Assembly (NCBI RefSeq): GCF_009730915.1
Contig: NC_052476.1
Coordinates: forward strand, 124,001-188,000
Direction of reading: 5' to 3'
Source: Dioscorea cayenensis subsp. rotundata
Taxonomy: Eukaryota > Streptophyta > Magnoliopsida > Dioscoreales > Dioscoreaceae
Length of the DNA: 64,000 nucleotides
Shown here: piece after piece, positions 1-11,538 of the stretch
Position numbering within the stretch: the stretch's first letter is position 1
Layout: every line of letters begins with the position of its first letter
The notes under the pieces: model-generated
The model's database searches: none
What the model was told of the DNA's origin: nothing
The model's input: the letters and a program-made list of their open reading frames with translations, nothing else
Position numbers and translations under genes: made by a program

Positions 1-373
1 AACATTAAATTTGATGCCGTATAAATTTTAATCTTTATAGTCTTTGAAAAAATAAAAGAATTTTGTAATTTGTAATTTAATGGTCACATATGAAAAAGTG
101 AACATTTTAAAAATTGGAGTTTTAAAATAATTTGTAATCTTATACTATAGTCTTTGAAAAAATAAAAGAATTTTATAATTTGTAATTTAATGGTCACATA
201 CGAAAAAGTGTTCATTTTAAAAAATTGGAGTTTTCCCTTACTATAGATTTTGAAAATCATCAAATCTTAATTGCAAAATAAAATTTGATCATGTACAAAT
301 TTTAATTTTATTCTCCAAAATAAAAGACTTTTTAGCTTATAATTGTAATTGATCCCGTATAATTTTTTATTTT
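1..373. repeat. AT-rich satellite array, left part
   Basis: This is the start of the satellite array that continues after the solo LTR. The same words recur as in the main array, such as ctatagtctttg, aaataaaagaatttt and tggtcacatatgaaaa. It runs off the left edge of the window, so the true array start is not visible. No coding potential is seen. Confidence 0.85.
369..373. repeat. 5-bp target site duplication (left), ATTTT
   Basis: This matches 1479-1483 directly after the solo LTR. Because the target is AT-rich, a chance match is possible, but TG...CA ends, terminal inverted repeats and a 5-bp duplication together fit an LTR insertion. Confidence 0.7.
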
Positions 374-1478
374 TGTTAGTTCCGCCGGTGTGGTTTGTGG
401 GTTTTAGGGAACACTCAAGCACTCATAGAAATCTCACAAAAACCAACAAAGAAAGAGACACACGACATTGGTAACCCAGTTCAGCGTCACCTCGCCTACG
501 TCTGGGGGGTCAAGCCCAGAGATAAACAATCCACTAAAAGAGGTAAAAATAGATGAGACACTTGTCACTCACACTCTCAACAATAAAGATCACTACTCTC
601 TCTAGATTGTCTGGTGCTCACACACTCTCCTCCAAGAGTCACCCAAGAGTCACACTTACAATCTATGAGCAAGGTAGCTTATATAGACGCCTCAACGTCG
701 CAAATATAGAACATACCTCTTTTAGAATCTCATGACTACTAATTTAAAAACCTTTCCGAAATTAGTGCATTTGCAACTCCTGTTGTAACATAAGTTTGCT
801 AACATGGCCACTGACTCGCGACTTGGTCGAGTTTTGGTTATGTTGCGGACGACCTCAAGACCCATCAACCTCCCGGTCATGCTTAGTCTGAGTCGATGCA
901 GCCAAATCTCCCGATCCCGACTACCGGCAACTAGCCTACCTCCTCAGTTCCTCATCACGCAGTCTCCTCGCAAGGGACGCACGTCCTTGTGCATCTTTCA
1001 TGAAACTTGCCAAACTTAGTCTTCAATCTTCCAAGTTTGGTCTTCAAAGATTCTCCAAACTTGATCTTCAATTCACCCAAGTTTGGTCCTCAAATCTTGC
1101 CAATAATAGATCTTCAATCAATCAATTCAATCATCAAGGATCATATCTCCTTCATTCATACCATGAATAGATATTTCTTCAATTAAGCTCCACCATATTT
1201 AGTCTTCAATCAAATCACCTAAATATGGTCTTGATATGATCTTGTCTTCATGTTTTCAAGAATAATTCCACCAAGATCTTCAAGATAATATCCTCCATGT
1301 TATAGAGTTACTAAAAATAATTCCACCAAGATCTCCAAGATGTTTAGCCTTGCAAGCTAAGTCTCCATGCCATGTCACCATACTTTCCATGTCATCAATT
1401 ATGCTTTGTCACCTTAGTTGCCACGTCACTTGGTCTAGGTGTCAAATCATGCCAATAAATAGTGCGGTTGCACTAACA
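374..1478. mobile_element. Solo LTR inserted in the satellite array
   Basis: The insertion is 1105 bp and begins TGTTAGT and ends ACTAACA, a perfect 7-bp terminal inverted repeat with the TG...CA ends typical of LTRs. It is flanked by the 5-bp direct repeat ATTTT (369-373 and 1479-1483), and removing it restores a satellite monomer. There is no internal gag-pol, primer-binding site or second LTR, so it reads as a solo LTR left by recombination between LTRs. It carries the word cctacgtctgggg (~496), close to a word in another LTR-like insertion near 24.75 kb; from this word and its position I infer that the LTR lies in antisense orientation, weakly. ORFs at 553-735 and 804-1019 inside it are not credible genes. 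Confidence 0.85.
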
Positions 1479-1483
1479 ATTTT

Positions 1484-4400
1484 TATTCTCAAATTTGATC
1501 CCGTATAATTGCAAAACTACATTTGATCCAAAATAAAAGAATTTTTATTTTATAATTGCATATGATCAATTATGAAAAGTGACCATTTTCAAAATTAGAC
1601 CTTTTCTCTTGCTATAGTCTTTGAAAATTGTCAAATTTTAATCGTAAAATCAAATTTGATCCCGTATAAATTTTTATTTTTATTCTCAAAAATAAAAGAA
1701 TTTTCTAATTTTTATTTTTATTCTCCAAAATAAAAGACTTTTTAGCTTACAATTGCATATGATCATTTCTGAAAATTGACCATTTTAAAAATTAGAATTT
1801 TTCCCTTACTATAGTCTTTGCAAAATGTCAAATTCTAATTGCAAAATCAAATTTGATCCTGTATATATTTTTATTTTATTCTCAAAAATAAAAGAATTTT
1901 GTAATTTAAATTTTTACATGGTCACATATGAAAACTGTCCATTTTAAAAAATTAGAGTATTTACTATTTACCATACTATAGCCTTTGAAAATCATCAAAT
2001 CTTAATTACAAAATTAAATTTGATCTAGTACAAATTTTTATTTTTATTCTCCAAAATAAAAGACTTTTTAGATTATAATTGCATAAGATCAACTCTAAAA
2101 AGTGACCATTTTAAAAATTAGAGTTTTTACCTTACTATAGTCTTTGCAAATTGTCAAATCTTAATCGCAAAATAAAATTTGATCCCGTATAAATTTTATT
2201 TTTATTCTTAAAAATAAAAGAATTTTTTAATTTATATTCTTACGTGGGTCACATAAGAAAACTGTCCATTTTAAAAAATTGAAGTATTTCCCATACTATA
2301 GCCTTTGAAAATCATCAAATCTTAATAGCAAAATTAAATTTGATCCAGTACAAATTTTTATTTTTATTCTCCAAAATAAAAGACTTTTTAGCTTATAATT
2401 ACATATGATCAATTCTGGAAAGTGACCATTTTAAAAATTAGAGTTTTTACCTTACTATAGTCTTTGCAAATTGTCAAATCTTAATCGAAAAATCAAATTA
2501 GATCCTGTATAAATTTTTATTTTTATTCTTAAAAATAAAAAAATTTTGTAATTTAAATTTTTACATGGTCACATATGAAAACTGTCCATTTTAAAAAATG
2601 GGAGTATTTCCCATACTATAGCCTTTGAAAATCATCCAATTTTAATTGCAAAATTAAAATTGATCCAGTACAAATTTTAATTTTTATTCTCCAAAATAAA
2701 AGACTTTTTAGCTTATAATTACATATGATCAACTCTGAAAAGTGACCATTTTAGAAATTAGAATTTTTCCCTTCCTATAGTCTTTGCTAATTGTATAAAT
2801 TTTTATTTTTATTCTCAAAAATTAAAGAATTTTGTAATTTAAATTTTTACATGGTCACATATGAAAACTGTTCATTTTAAAAAATTGGAGTATTTCACTT
2901 ACTATAGCCTTTGAAAATCATCAAATCTTAATTACAAAATTGAATTTGATACCGTACAAATTTATATGTTTATTCACCAAAATTTAAGACATTTTAGCTT
3001 ATAATAGCAAATGATCAACTTTGAAAAGTGAGCATTTTAAAAATTAGAGTTTTTCCCTTGCTATAGTCTTTGCAAATTGTTAAATTTTAATCGCAAAATC
3101 AAATTTGATCCCGTATAAATTTTTATTTTTTGCTCAAAAATAAAAGAATTTTGTAATTTATATTTTTGCATAATCACATATGAAAACTGTAGATTGAAAA
3201 AAAATTGGAGTATTTCCCTTACTATAGCCTTTGAAAATCATCAAATCTTAATTGCAAAATTAAATTTGATCCCGTATAAATTTTTATTTTTATTCTCCAA
3301 AAAAAAATACTTTTTGGCTTATAATTACATATGATCAATAATTAAAAGTGTCCATTTTAAAAATTATAGTTGTCCGTTTACTACAGTCTATGTAAATTGT
3401 CAAATCTTAATTTCAAATTTCCATTCTAAAAAGTTGGAATATTTCCCTTACTATAGCCTTTGAAAATCATCGAATCTTAATTTCAAAATTAAATTTGATC
3501 CAGTACAAATTTTTATTTTTCATTCTCCAAAATAAAAAGACTTTTATAGCTTATAATTGCATATGATCAATTTTGAAAAGTGACCATTTTAAAAATTAGA
3601 GTTTTTCCCTTACTATAGTCTTTGGAAATTGTCAAATTTTTAATAGCAAAAATCAAATTTTGATCCCTTTATAAATTTTTTTATTTTCTATACTTAAAAA
3701 TAAAAGAATTTTGTAATTTATTTTTTTACATGGTCACATATGAAAACTGTCCATTTTAAAAATTTGGAGTATCTCCCTTATTATAGCCTTTGAAAATCAT
3801 CAAATCATAATTGCAAAATTAAAATTGATCACGTACAATTTTTTATTTTTATTCTATAAAATAAAAGAATTTTTAGCTTATAATAGCATAGGATAAATTA
3901 CGAAAAGTGCCCAATTTAAAAATTAGAGTTTTCCCCTTTCTATAGTCTTTGCAAATTGTCAAATCTTAATTTCAAATTTCCATTCTAAAAAGTTGGAATA
4001 TTTCCCTTACTATAGCCTTTGAAAATCATCGAATCTTAATTTCAAAATTAAGTTTGATCCAGTGCAAAGTTTTATTTTTATTGTCCAAAATAAAAGAATT
4101 TATAGCTTATAATTGCATATGATCAACTGTGAAAAGTGACCATGTTAAAAATTAGAGTTTTTCCCTTACTATAGTCTTTGCAGATTGTCAAATTTTAATC
4201 GCAAAATCAAATTTGATCCCTTTTAAATTTTTATTTCTATACTTAAAAATAAAAGAATTTTGTAATTTATTTTTTTACATGGTCACATATGAAAACTGTC
4301 CATTTTAAAAATTTGGAGTATGTCCCTTATTATAGCCTTTGAAAATCATCAAATCTTAATTGCAAAATTAAATTTGACCCCGTACAAATTTTTATTTTTA

Positions 4401-7400
4401 TTCACCAAAATAAAAGACTTTTTAGCTTATAATTGCATATGATTAACTACGAAAAAGTGACCATTTTAAAAAAATTAGAGTTTTTCCCATTTCTATAGTC
4501 TTTGCAAAATTGTCAAATCATGATTGCAAAAGCAAATTTGATCAAGTATAAATTTTTATTTATATTCTCAAAAATAAAAAAAATTTTGTAATTTATATTT
4601 TTACAATATCACATATAAAAACTTTCCATTTTTAAAAATTGCAGTATTTCGCGTACTATTGCCTTTGAAAATCATCAAATCTTAATTTCAAAATTAAATT
4701 TGATCCAGTACAAATTTTTATTTTTATTCTCCAAAATAAAAGAATTTATAGCTTATAATTGCATATGATCAACTGTGAAAAGTGACCATTTTAAAAATTA
4801 GAGTTTTTCCCTTACTATAGTCTTTGCAGATTGTCAAATTTTAATCGCAAAATCAAATTTGATACCTTTTAATTTTTTATTTCTATACTTAAAAATAAAA
4901 GAATTTTGTAATTTATTTTTTTACATGGTCACATATGAAAACTGTCCATTTTAAAAATTTGGAGTATGTCCCTTATTATAGCCTTTGAAAATCATCAAAT
5001 CTTAATTGCAAAATTAAATTTGACCCCGTACAAATTTTTATTTTTATTCACCAAAATAAAAGACTTTTTAGCTTATAATTGCATATGATTAACTCTGAAA
5101 AGTGACCATTTTAAAAATTAGAGTTTTTCCCATGCCATAGTCTTTGAAAATTGTCAAATCATGATTGCAAAAGCAAATTTGATCCAGTATAAATTTTTAT
5201 TTATATTCTCAAAAATAAAAAAAAATTTTAATTTATATTTTTACAATATCACATATAAAAACTGTCCATTTTTAAAAATTGCAGTATTTCGCTTACTGCA
5301 GCATTTGAAAATCATCAAATCATAATTTCAAAATTAAATTTGATCCAGTACAAATTTTTATTTTTATTCTCCAAAATAAAAGAATTTATAGCTTATAATT
5401 GCATATGATCTACTGTGAAAAGTGACCATTTTAAAAATTATAGTTTTCCCCTTACTATAGTCTTTGCAGATTGTTAAATTTTAATCGCAAAATCGAATTT
5501 GATACCTTTTAATTTTTTATTTCTATACTTAAAAATGAAAGAATTTTGTAATTTATTTTTTTACATGGTCACATATGAAAACTGTCCATTTTAAAAATTT
5601 GGAGTATGTCCCTTATTATAGCCTTTGAAAATCATCAAATCATAATTGCAAAATTAAAATTGATCACGTACAATTTTTTATTTTTATTCTACAAAAATAA
5701 AAAGACTTTTTAGCTTATAATAGCATAGGATAAATTACGAAAAGTGCCCAATTTAAAAATTAGAGTTTTCCCCTTTCTATAGTCTTTGCAAATTGTCAAA
5801 TCTTAATTTCAAATTTCCATTCTAAAAAGTTGGAATATTTCCCTTACTATAGCCTTTGAAAATCATCGAATCTTAATTTCAAAATTAAGTTTGATCCAGT
5901 GCAAAGTTTTATTTTTATTGTCCAAAATAAAAGAATTTATAGCTTATAATTGCATATGATCAACTGTGAAAAGTGACCATGTTAAAAATTAGAGTTTTTC
6001 CCTTACTATAGTCTTTGCAGATTGTCAAATTTTAATCGCAAAATCAAATTTGATCCCTTTTAAATTTTTATTTCTATACTTAAAAATAAAAGAATTTTGT
6101 AATTTATTTTTTTACATGGTCACATATGAAAACTGTCCATTTTAAAAATTTGGAGTATGTCCCTTATTATAGCCTTTGAAAATCATCAAATCTTAATTGC
6201 AAAATTAAAATTGGTCCCGTACAAATTTTTATTTTTATTATCCAAAATAAAAGACTTTTTAGCTTATAATTGCATATGATCAATTATGAAAAGTGTCCAT
6301 TTTAAAAATTAGAGTTTTTCCCCTACTATAGTCTTTGCAAATTGTCAAATTTTTATCGCAAAAAAAATTTGATCCCAGTATAAAATTTTTTTATTTTTAT
6401 TATCAAAAATAAAAGAATTTTGTAATTTATATTTTTACAAGATCACATATAAAAACTGTCCATTTTGAAAATTTGGAGTATTTCCCTTACTATAACCTTT
6501 GAAAATCATCAAATCTTAATTGCAAAATTAAATTTGGTCCCAGTACAAATTTTTATTTTTATTCTCCAAAATAAAAGACTTTTTAGCTTAGAATTGCATA
6601 TGATCAATTATGAAAAGTGTCCATTTTAAAAATTAGAGTTTTCCCCTTACCATAGTCTTTGCAAATTGTCAAATCTTAATCGCAAAATCAAATTTGATCA
6701 TGTATAAATTTTTATTTTTATTCTCAAAAAAATAAAAAGAATTTTGTAATTTATATTTTTACATGGTCACATATGAAAACTGTCCATTTTAAAAAATTGG
6801 AGTATTTCCCTTACTATAGCTTTTGAAAAATAATCAAATCTTAATTGGAAAATTAAATTTGATCCCGTACAAATTTTTATTTTTATTCTCCAAAATAAAA
6901 GACTTTTTAGCTTATAATTGCATATGATCAACTCTGAAAGTGTCCATTTTAAAAATTAGAGTTTTTCCTTTACTATAGTCTTTTGCAAATTGTCAAATTT
7001 TAATCGCAAAATCAAATTTGATCCCGTATAAATTTTTATTTGTATTCTCAAAAATAAAAGAATTTTGTAATTTATATTTTTACATGGTCACATATGAAAA
7101 CTGTCCATTTTAAAAAATTGGAGTATTTCCCTTACTATAGCCTTTGAAAATCATCAAATCTTAATTGCAAAATTAAATTTGATCCAGTACAAATTTTTAT
7201 TTTTATTCTCCAAAATAAAAGACTTTTTAGCTTATAATTGCATATGATCAATTATGAAAAGTGTCCATTTTAAAAATTAGAGTTTTTCCCCTACTATAGT
7301 CTTTGCAAATTGTCAAATCTTAATCGCAAAATCAAATTTGATCCCTGTATAAATTTTTATTTTTATTCTCAAAAATAAAAGAATTTTGTAATTTATATTT

Positions 7401-9240
7401 TTACATGGTCACATATGAAAACTGTCCATTTTAAAAAAATTTGGAGTATTTCCCTTACTATAGCCTTTGAAAATCATCAAATCTTAATTGCAAAATTAAA
7501 TTTGATCCCGTACAAATTTTTATATTTTTATTCTCCAAAATAAAAGACTTTTTAGCTTATAATTGCATATGATCAACTCTGAAAAGTGACCATTTTTAAA
7601 ATTAGAGTTTTTCCCTTACTATAGTCTTTGCAAATTGTCTTATTTTTATCGCAAAATAAAATTTGATCCCGTATAAATTTTTATTTTTATTATCAAAAAT
7701 AAAATAATTTTGTAATTTATATTTTTACAAGATCACATATAAAAACTGTCCATTTTAAAAATGTGGAGTATTTCCCTTACTATAACCTTTGAAAATCATC
7801 AAATCTTAATTGCAAAATTATATTTGATCCCTGATAAATAAATCTTCTGTAATTGGAGTATTTCCCTTACTATAGCCTTTGAAAATTGTCAAATCTTAAT
7901 TGCAAAATTAAATTTGATCCCGCATAAATTTTTATTTTTATTTTGCATAATAAAATAATTTTGTAATTTATATATTACAAAAGTCATATATGAAAAGTGT
8001 CCATTTTAAAAATTCGTGTTTTTCACTCACTATAACCTTTGAAAATGGTCAGATCTTAATTGCAAAATTAAATTTGACTGTTATAAATTTTTATTTTTAT
8101 TCTTCAAAATAAAAGACTTTTGTAATTTATATTTTTACCGGATCACATATGAAAAACTGTCTATTTTAAAAATTGGAGTGTTTCCCTTACTATGTCCTTT
8201 TAAAATCATCAAATCTTAATTGAAAAATTTAAATTTGGTCATTTATAAATTTTTATTTTTATTCTAAAATAAATAAAAATTTTTTTAATTTATATTTTTA
8301 CAAAGTCACGTGTCCATTGTAAAAATTCATGTTTGTCCCTTAGCCTTTGAAAATCATCAAATCTTAATTGCAAAATTAAATTTGATCCTTAAAAACTATT
8401 ATTTTTATTTTACAAAATAAAATATTTTTGTAATTTATATTTTTTTACAATGTCATATATAAAAAGTGTTCATTTTAAAAATTCGTGTTTCTCCCTTGCA
8501 TAGCCTTTGAAAATCATCGAATCTTAATTGCAAAATTAAATTTCACCTCCCAATAAATTTTTATATTTATTCATCAATATAAAAGAATTTTGTAATTTGC
8601 ATGGTCACGTATGAAAAGTGTCTTTTTTAAATATTGGAGATTTCCCTTACTATAACCTTTTAAAATTATCAAATCTTAATTGCAAAATTAAATTTGATCC
8701 CTGATAAATTTAATTTTTTTATTCTCCAAAATAGAAGACTTCTGTAATTCATATTTTTATAGGGTCATGTACGAAAGTGTCCATTTTAAAAAATTGAAGT
8801 ATTTCCCTTACTATAGGCTTTAAAAATTGTCAAATCTTAATTGCAAAATTTAATTTGACCCCATATTAATTTTGATTTGTATTCTCCAAAATGAAAGGAT
8901 TTTATAATTTATATTATTACATGGTCACATATGAAAAATGTCTATTTTCAATATTTGTGTTTTTCCCATACTATACTATAGCCTTTGGAAATCGTCAAAT
9001 CTTTATTGCAAAATTAAATTTGATCCCTATAAATTTTTATCTTTATTCTAGAATTTTGTAATTGTTATTGTTGAGGAGTCACATATGAAAAGTGTCAATT
9101 TTTGAAATTGTGTTTTTCCCTTATTATATCATGTGAAAATCGTCAAATCTTCATTGCATGGTTATACTTGACTCTCACAAGTTTTTATTTTTAACCTCCG
9201 AGAAAAGTTTTGTAACTAATATTTTTTATAGCGTCATATA
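1484..9240. repeat. Satellite array, ~160-bp monomers in ~320-bp dimers
   Basis: Two related monomer types alternate. One contains ctatagtctttgcaaattg and the other ctatagcctttgaaaatc; each is followed by an aaatttgatcc word, an atttttatttttattct word and a viewed ataaaaga word. Successive copies of the second type start near 2301, 2621, 2908, 3228, 3457 and 3785, so the common spacing is ~320 bp with shorter intervals where pieces are deleted. The middle of the array (about 6.2-7.7 kb) has the most regular copies. Copies become more divergent after about 7.8 kb. The array has no genes. It could be a dispersed or pericentromeric satellite; nothing here proves a centromere. Confidence 0.92.
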
Positions 9241-9262
9241 TTTAAGGCATCCATTTTAAAAA

Positions 9263-9472
9263 GGGAATGACTGTAGGTGAAGTTAGATAGATGTAGTTAG
9301 TGTAGTTCACCATTAATATTATGACATGTGTCCCAAAAATATATAAAAATATAATAATTTTCCTATAATGCCCTCACCTTTTTTTTAAAATTACTCATCT
9401 CATGCCACGTGTCAAATATCTAATGGTGAACTACACTAACTACACCTATCTAACTTCATCTAAGTTATTCCC
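9263..9472. mobile_element. MITE with ~52-bp terminal inverted repeats
   Basis: The 210-bp element begins gggaatgactgtaggtgaag and ends with the near-perfect reverse complement (ctaagttattccc). The inverted arms match over about 52 bases with a few differences. The AT-rich core has no ORF. It sits inside a decayed satellite monomer: ccattttaaaa precedes it and ttttagaaattggag follows. The flanking sequence is too A/T-rich to define the target duplication, so the superfamily (Tourist or other) is left open. Confidence 0.85.
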
Positions 9473-10255
9473 TTTTAGAAATTGGAGTTTTTCCTTGCCT
9501 TTGAAAGTTGCCAAATCTCAGTTGTAAAATTATATTTGACTCCCTGTAAATTTTTATTTTTAATGTATAAAAAAGAAAGGCTTTTGAATTTTTTAAGTTT
9601 TGGAGAGTTACATATGAAAAGTGTCTATTTTAAAAGTTGGATTTTTTCCTTTAACTATAACCTTAAAAAATTATCAAACTTCAATTACAAAATTATATAT
9701 TTCTTTCCCACTAAAACTGTATTGTATTTTTTATTCTCCAAAACAATTTTTTTTATAATTTGTATTTTTTTATAGGGTTTACATGAAAAACATCCATTCT
9801 AAAAATTGAAGTTTTTCCCTTAATATGGCCTTCGAAAATTATCAAATATCTATTGCAAAATTATACTTTACGCCTTATAAAATTTTATTTTTATTCTAAA
9901 AAAATACTTTTTATTTATATTTTTTATAGGGTGATTTATGAAAAGTTTCTATTAAAAGGTTGAAATTCTTTTTCTTTAGTATAGCCTTTGAATGTTGTCA
10001 AATCTCAATTACAAAAATATATTTGATCCCCTATAATTTTTTTTATTTTATCTAAAAAGATTTTTATAATGTATATTTTTTAGAGGGTTACCTAAAAAGT
10101 TTTTTATTAGTATAGTCTTTGCAAATTGTTAAAATCTCAATTGCAAACTTACACATGGCCCTTATAAAAGTTTTATTTTATTTTTTTATAAAGAGTTTTA
10201 GTTTTTATTCTCTAAAAAGCGTTTTTGTAATTTTCACCTTTTATGGTATAATAAT
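9473..10255. repeat. Decayed right edge of the satellite array
   Basis: Recognisable monomer words (tagcctttgaa, caaatctcaattacaaaa, tttttatttt) persist but with many substitutions, insertions and deletions. Copies are shorter and less regular toward the gene side. No gene is seen; the ORF at 9482-9775 is satellite sequence. Confidence 0.75.
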
Positions 10256-11538
10256 TAAAAAAAAACAATAAATCGGCTTGTATGTTAACCCAATGGGCTG
10301 TAGGGGCCCAATTCACAAACAATCACGTGATCAGATGATAAAAATCACGTGCAACTCCAACCAAAGAGAACAGCAACATGAAGCACCCCCGACCAGTCTA
10401 AACTAAAGAACAACAAACAAACTTCACGAGCTCTTGCTTTCATCTTTTTTATTTTTTTATTTTTATATTTAAAAATCTTTTCTTTTTTTACATATTCTTT
10501 TTATTTATTAAATTAATTTATTTTCCGTTCAGTTTTTGCTTTTTACCATGCCGCCAATCCATCCATTGATCCAAATTTCATCTTTAGATTCACATCTTCC
10601 ACATCAAATCAATGACCCTTCTTCATTCAATGATGTTTCAATAACCAAATTCCAAAATCCAAAAACCAAAAAACAAAAAAGAATAAAAAGGACTTGGATA
10701 TATCGTGCATCAACAACAACAACAGGGTCGCCTCATCATCATGAATCAAATTATAAATCATCAAAATCTCACCTTTTTAAATTTTATTTTTTTATAATAA
10801 TTCTTCTAATAAATATTCAGCAGTTAAATTTTTTTTATTTTATTTTTTTTGTTTTTTGGGTTTACATATATATATATATATATTGTTTTTCAATTTTCAA
10901 TGAATGAATAATAAGTAACAAAAACACGTTGAGATGAGAATCTTCTTCTCTGTTGCTATGCTTTCTTTGCCCATCTCTTTCCGTCTTTATTATTATTATT
11001 ATTGTTTTTTTTTTTTTAGGTTAAAATTTTCTTAGGAATTCTTTTGATTGGTTTGACTGGTTTGAGTCGGTTTGGGAATTGTGATCCAAGACCAAGAGAG
11101 ATTGAAATTGAGAGAGAGAGAGTGAGAGAGAGAGGGATCGTTGGCGGAATCGTTTGTGACTCTTTCTTTCTTTCTTTTTTATTTATTTATCTTCGGATTA
11201 TTATTATAATTATTATTATTATTATTTACATTTAGGGTTCGTTTTTGCTTTACTCTTCGTTCCTTTTTCTTGTTTGGGGGGACATCGGGAGCCGCTCATT
11301 GGGGTAGAATCTTCCGATTTCTTGTGGATTTGGCTTCAAAGGTGGTGTTTTTCCGGTGATTTTTGTTGGTTTGAGCGGGATTTGGTTATCAATATTGGAT
11401 TTTGGAGCAAGGGGGATGGGATTTGTGGTTTGATTTGTTGATTTTTTTGTTTTTGGGATTTTAGGGATTCTAGAGCGATGTTCTTAGGTTTTAATTTGTA
11501 GTTTTTCTGTGTTTTTTGTGAGTTGTGATGTGAATAAA
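10256..11538 (+). other. Upstream region of the ARID gene
   Basis: This is unique AT-rich sequence between the satellite and the ARID start codon. It contains T-rich tracts, (TA)n at ~10868-10883, (TTA)n near 10990 and a GA-rich stretch at 11100-11136, and probably the promoter and 5' leader of the ARID gene. A 120-codon ORF from an ATG at 10548 is low-complexity and is not called as a gene. Confidence 0.5.

Noticed and set aside
1-10255. Tandem array read as a CRISPR-like array
   Set aside because: The ~160-bp units are directly adjacent with no short repeats and unique spacers, and the window is a plant genome. It is satellite DNA.
10548-10907. A 120-codon ORF upstream of the ARID gene
   Set aside because: Low-complexity T/A-rich sequence with (TA)n at its end; codon use unlike the real exons; no recognised domain.
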